From Bacteroidales bacterium (lineage in GTDB: Bacteria; Bacteroidota; Bacteroidia; Bacteroidales; UBA3824), in assembly GCA_017645985.1 (NCBI GenBank), contig JAGCNK010000037.1, positions 1-8,512 of the forward strand: DNA of 8,512 bases, in the 5' to 3' direction. Under the pieces are notes generated by a model. That model worked only from the letters and a program-made list of their open reading frames with translations, searched no databases and was not told the DNA's origin. Made by a program: the position numbers and the translations under genes. Positions 6,318 to 8,512 of this stretch are shown piece after piece (position 1 is the first letter of the stretch; each line of letters starts with the position of its first letter).

Positions 6318-7181
6318 ATGAAAAAGATTCTATTAATTCTTGCGGTGTTGATGATTCACACATCGCTCACAATGGCACAGGTAGTAGAAAGTGCCAAAAC
6401 CATTCGCAATAAGGTTGCAGATTATGCTAAAAAACAAGGCATGGCTATAGAGTTGGTAAGTGAACAAGCTTTAACAATGACCAAGGGCGATTCGCAATAT
6501 ATTCTGATTGTCAATGGTGAAAATCCTACATACGTGGAACTTAGATTTGCCGACCTCGACATCACCGCCCGTAACTACGATCTTATGTTAAAAACCGCCA
6601 ACCATATCAACCAAGGATCAAGCGTAGTAAAAGCATCTATAACACCCAACCGCACCACACTACGCCTTTCTACCGAAATGTTTGCTTTTGATGCTCAAAG
6701 CGTTACCGAACATTTTGAACACTATATCAACCTCATCAATCAATCGCTAAAAGAGTGCCGCGAACGTTACGACGAGTTTGCCGCAAACCTTCAGTTCACA
6801 GGTTTAAAAATGCCTTTTGAGGTATACTGTGCCGACATTATTAACGCCGATGCAAATGCAAACAGATTGAGCGAAATTAACGGCGAAATCAAATCGGCTG
6901 AAACTCAGTATATCCATATTGGATTATCACTGATTGTGCACGAAGAAGGAGAATATCCTATAGATGTGAGGTTTTGTAATCCCGACGGCACATTTGCGAT
7001 AAGCGAGGAAAACGCAGAATTCTCTTTTTCTACCACGATGAAACTCACCAAAGATATGACTTTTTACGATTTAGGCGGATGGGGTTCAGCCACACCCGGA
7101 TCATTAAAACCCGGCATCTACCGCTACGAACTATATTACAAAGGTAAGTTGTTTTATACGAGAGGGTTTGAAGTACAATAG
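6318..7181 (+). CDS. Exported two-domain protein of unknown function
   Basis: This 287-residue protein is not recognised at family level. Residues 1-20 are a signal peptide (cut likely TMA|Q), so it should reach the periplasm or beyond. There is no lipobox. Residues about 22-155 have a rhythm like YbjN / type III secretion chaperone-like folds: helix, strands YILIVNG and YVELRFADLD, then LMLKTANHINQGSSVVKASI and a helical end. Residues about 195-287 look like a separate beta-sandwich with GWGSATPGSLKPGIYRYEL (253-271) and a final Y.G.L....FEV strand, a pattern I associate with uncharacterised Bacteroidota proteins. Both assignments are inferred. The ATG at 6318 is chosen over longer in-frame readings because it starts the signal peptide and lies 20 bp after folA, so it is probably co-transcribed. 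It converges on the next gene with only 14 bp between the stops. Confidence 0.85.
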   Translation: MKKILLILAVLMIHTSLTMAQVVESAKTIRNKVADYAKKQGMAIELVSEQALTMTKGDSQYILIVNGENPTYVELRFADLDITARNYDLMLKTANHINQGSSVVKASITPNRTTLRLSTEMFAFDAQSVTEHFEHYINLINQSLKECRERYDEFAANLQFTGLKMPFEVYCADIINADANANRLSEINGEIKSAETQYIHIGLSLIVHEEGEYPIDVRFCNPDGTFAISEENAEFSFSTTMKLTKDMTFYDLGGWGSATPGSLKPGIYRYELYYKGKLFYTRGFEVQ

Positions 7182-7195
7182 TGCATTAAAACCGT

Positions 7196-7777
7196 TCATT
7201 GATTAAATTGTTCACTTAAAAAATGAACTTTATTACTCTTAATATCACTTCGTGTTAAGAATTGTATATTAGAATCATCAAAAAAGCGTTTTGAATTGAT
7301 ACATTTCAGTCCAAACGGGGCTTTTGGATCGTTGGCTAATGTTCTAAGCAAATTGATAGCAAATACTTGATCATCAGGCACAATCAAAGCCCTATCGCTT
7401 GCAATAAATCCACGCACATCTCTTCTAACTCCTGTAGCCATAAATCCAACCGACTGAGCACCAGATAGTTCTTTGATTATCACTATATTAGATACAAGAT
7501 AAGCCTCTTCGCCCTTTCTGCTGCTGAGATAGTCGGGTATGATGTATACCTCATTAAAAAAGTTAGTTCCAGGTTGTGTTACATTATTGGAGTAAGCAAA
7601 AACCACTTCATACAAAGCACTATCTCCGTTGTTGCTTACAAAACTATTTTGATATTGGATGTTTTCTTTAGTAATACCAAAATAATTATCCATCACCTTT
7701 AAAGGAGAATTTGAGTTATATAATACAGATATCAGCATTGCTGCCAAAAAAGCCATTTTTATTCCCATAATTTGCAT
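7196..7777 (-). CDS. Unknown AT-rich exported or membrane-anchored protein
   Basis: This 193-residue protein is not recognised. A hydrophobic segment (about residues 8-20, MAFLAAMLISVLY) near the N-terminus suggests a signal peptide or an anchor; no clear cleavage site or lipobox is seen. The remainder is a mixed alpha/beta soluble domain with two Cys at most and no obvious catalytic motif (landmarks: FFNEVYIIPDYL 73-84, LIVPDDQVFAINLLRTL 131-147). The first ATG is supported by a perfect AGGAGG spaced 8 nt upstream. Base composition is lower in GC than the housekeeping genes: 19 of 60 G+C at 7261-7320 and 17 of 60 at 7621-7680, against 39 of 60 at 2221-2280 in nnr. It lies 70 bp downstream of the gene at 7848-8471 on the same strand and may share its transcript. 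Confidence 0.75.
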   Translation of the reverse strand: MQIMGIKMAFLAAMLISVLYNSNSPLKVMDNYFGITKENIQYQNSFVSNNGDSALYEVVFAYSNNVTQPGTNFFNEVYIIPDYLSSRKGEEAYLVSNIVIIKELSGAQSVGFMATGVRRDVRGFIASDRALIVPDDQVFAINLLRTLANDPKAPFGLKCINSKRFFDDSNIQFLTRSDIKSNKVHFLSEQFNQ

Positions 7778-7785
7778 AATACTAT

Positions 7786-7791
7786 CCTCCT
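7786..7791 (-). promoter_or_regulatory. Perfect Shine-Dalgarno sequence (AGGAGG) of the 7196-7777 gene
   Basis: On the minus strand AGGAGG lies 8 nt before the ATG at 7777. This is classical ribosome-binding spacing and it fixes the first Met as the start. No other gene in this window has such a site, in line with the known scarcity of Shine-Dalgarno use in Bacteroidota. Confidence 0.75.
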
Positions 7792-7812
7792 AAACAATTA
7801 ATTAGACAATTA
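7791..7812. repeat. 12-bp-phased imperfect direct repeat in the 70-bp gap
   Basis: TAAACAATTA (7791-7800) and TAGACAATTA (7803-7812) differ at one base and are spaced 12 bp apart. They lie directly upstream of the Shine-Dalgarno of the 7196-7777 gene. This could be a regulator site or chance in AT-rich DNA. No convincing TTTG / TAnnTTTG promoter was found in the gap. Confidence 0.4.
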
Positions 7813-7847
7813 TTACACTAAATATTCATCAAAAAATAGACCGTTTT

Positions 7848-8471
7848 TCATTCCCGCCAATTACTCTGCACCAATATTTTGGGTGTAATCCATTTGCCTT
7901 GCATTGCTTCTTTGGGGATTACATTACCATCGTAATCTAAAAATTCACCTTTGGAATTTTTCTTGATTTTGTAGCATTGACCCGAAACTACAGTATTGCG
8001 AACTATCTGAACCAAGTCTTCAAATGATGCTTTGCGATGCTTGATGCCGATGTCTGCGCCTTTTTGGTTGTTGATAAAATCCATCTCGGAGTCGATGCTG
8101 TCGGGGAGGTTGGGCTCTGAGGGGTCGCACGATTCAAAATAGAGTTTCGATTTTTCTTCGTGTGCACGGCCAAGGGCAAGGGCTTTTGATTTTCCAATTT
8201 TTTGGGCAGTGAGTGCCATCCAAAGAGTGTGACGGAATGCATCTACCATTCCTCCCGAACCGTCGCCGTCGAATTCGGGGTCGTTGACGAGGGTCTGCGC
8301 TTCGGCGGCTGCCATTTGCGACAGTTTGTAGGTGCGCAGGGCTGCCAAGGGATGGTGACGAACCCATTTGCGCTCGGGCTGCGAAAGGTTTTTATATGAC
8401 TGAAAGGCGTTTTGCGCCGTTGAAAATATGCTCATAGTGAGCAAAAATGCGAATACTATAAAGTGTTTCAT
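7848..8471 (-). CDS. Exported protein with DAFRH / AHE / MD..NN motif (DUF6973-like)
   Basis: This 207-residue protein has a signal peptide at 1-19 (MKHFIVFAFLLTMSIFSTA|Q). The core carries polar residues in an ordered pattern: DAFRHTLW (77-84), GRAHE (101-105) and EMDFINNQKGADIG (129-142). From memory this matches an uncharacterised family listed as DUF6973, where Asp, Arg-His, Ala-His-Glu and the Asn pair recur. The pattern suggests a hydrolase-like or metal-binding site, but that is inference. The first half of the protein is GC-richer than the last 60 residues. The ATG at 8471 overlaps the stop of the upstream gene (ATGA), so the two genes are probably translated in tandem. The exported protein at 7196-7777 follows 70 bp later. 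Confidence 0.85.
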   Translation of the reverse strand: MKHFIVFAFLLTMSIFSTAQNAFQSYKNLSQPERKWVRHHPLAALRTYKLSQMAAAEAQTLVNDPEFDGDGSGGMVDAFRHTLWMALTAQKIGKSKALALGRAHEEKSKLYFESCDPSEPNLPDSIDSEMDFINNQKGADIGIKHRKASFEDLVQIVRNTVVSGQCYKIKKNSKGEFLDYDGNVIPKEAMQGKWITPKILVQSNWRE

Positions 8472-8512
8472 TCTTCGTCGTCGGTTTCGTCGGAAGATTC
8501 CTTGTCGATAAT
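8468..8512 (-). CDS. Acidic C-terminal tail of an unidentified protein (partial, 14 codons plus TGA)
   Basis: Reading in from the right edge on the minus strand, the frame gives IIDKESSDETDDEE and then TGA at 8470-8468. The stop overlaps the ATG of the next gene (ATGA). The in-phase acidic tail and the 4-bp overlap, as also seen at 1867-1870, support a true gene end. The protein family cannot be told from 14 residues. Confidence 0.65.
   Translation of the reverse strand: MIDKESSDETDDEE

Noticed and set aside
7210..7228. Possible terminator hairpin for the 6318-7181 gene
   Set aside because: The stem has only five AT-leaning base pairs with a 9-nt loop and is followed by TTTATT, not a real T run; it lies within the opposing coding region.
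7800..7850. Promoter for the 7196-7777 gene (TATTTTTTG on the minus strand)
   Set aside because: The box has one extra base against TAnnTTTG and no correctly spaced -33 partner.

Overview
The window looks like chromosomal DNA from a Bacteroidota (Bacteroidales-type) bacterium. Four things point that way: a type IX secretion (type B) C-terminal domain, promoter elements of the TTTG / TAnnTTTG class instead of -35/-10 boxes, A-rich leaders almost without Shine-Dalgarno sequences, and a lipoprotein and exported proteins of that style. I cannot name the genus. No rRNA, tRNA, CRISPR array, transposase or integrase was seen.

Left part (1-3919, all + strand): the tail of an unidentified gene (1-105) is followed by a good promoter (107-138). 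This drives a T9SS type B cargo protein with PKD-like and P-domain-like modules (164-1870). That gene overlaps the start of the bifunctional NAD(P)HX repair enzyme nnr (1867-3396) by ATGA. A small lipoprotein (3467-3868) follows and ends at a clear intrinsic terminator (3890-3919).

Middle part (3918-7181): ribF (minus strand, FMN/FAD synthesis) is divergent from thyA (+). The two -7 boxes face each other 20 bp apart, so each gene's -33 site falls on the other's -7 box. After thyA come an 82-bp gap with a 14-bp tandem repeat, folA, and 20 bp later an exported protein of unknown function. ThyA turns methylene-THF into dihydrofolate and FolA reduces it back, so the pair forms the thymidylate cycle.

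Right part (7196-8512, all minus strand): the last 14 codons of an acidic-tailed protein overlap by ATGA a signal-peptide protein with a conserved DAFRH / AHE / MD..NN pattern (probably the family I recall as DUF6973). Downstream of it lies an AT-rich unknown exported or anchored protein with a perfect AGGAGG Shine-Dalgarno, which is out of character here. This pair is the least explained part of the window. The housekeeping genes are intact and ordinary, and I see no clear evidence of a complete new system; the candidates are offered as hypotheses.
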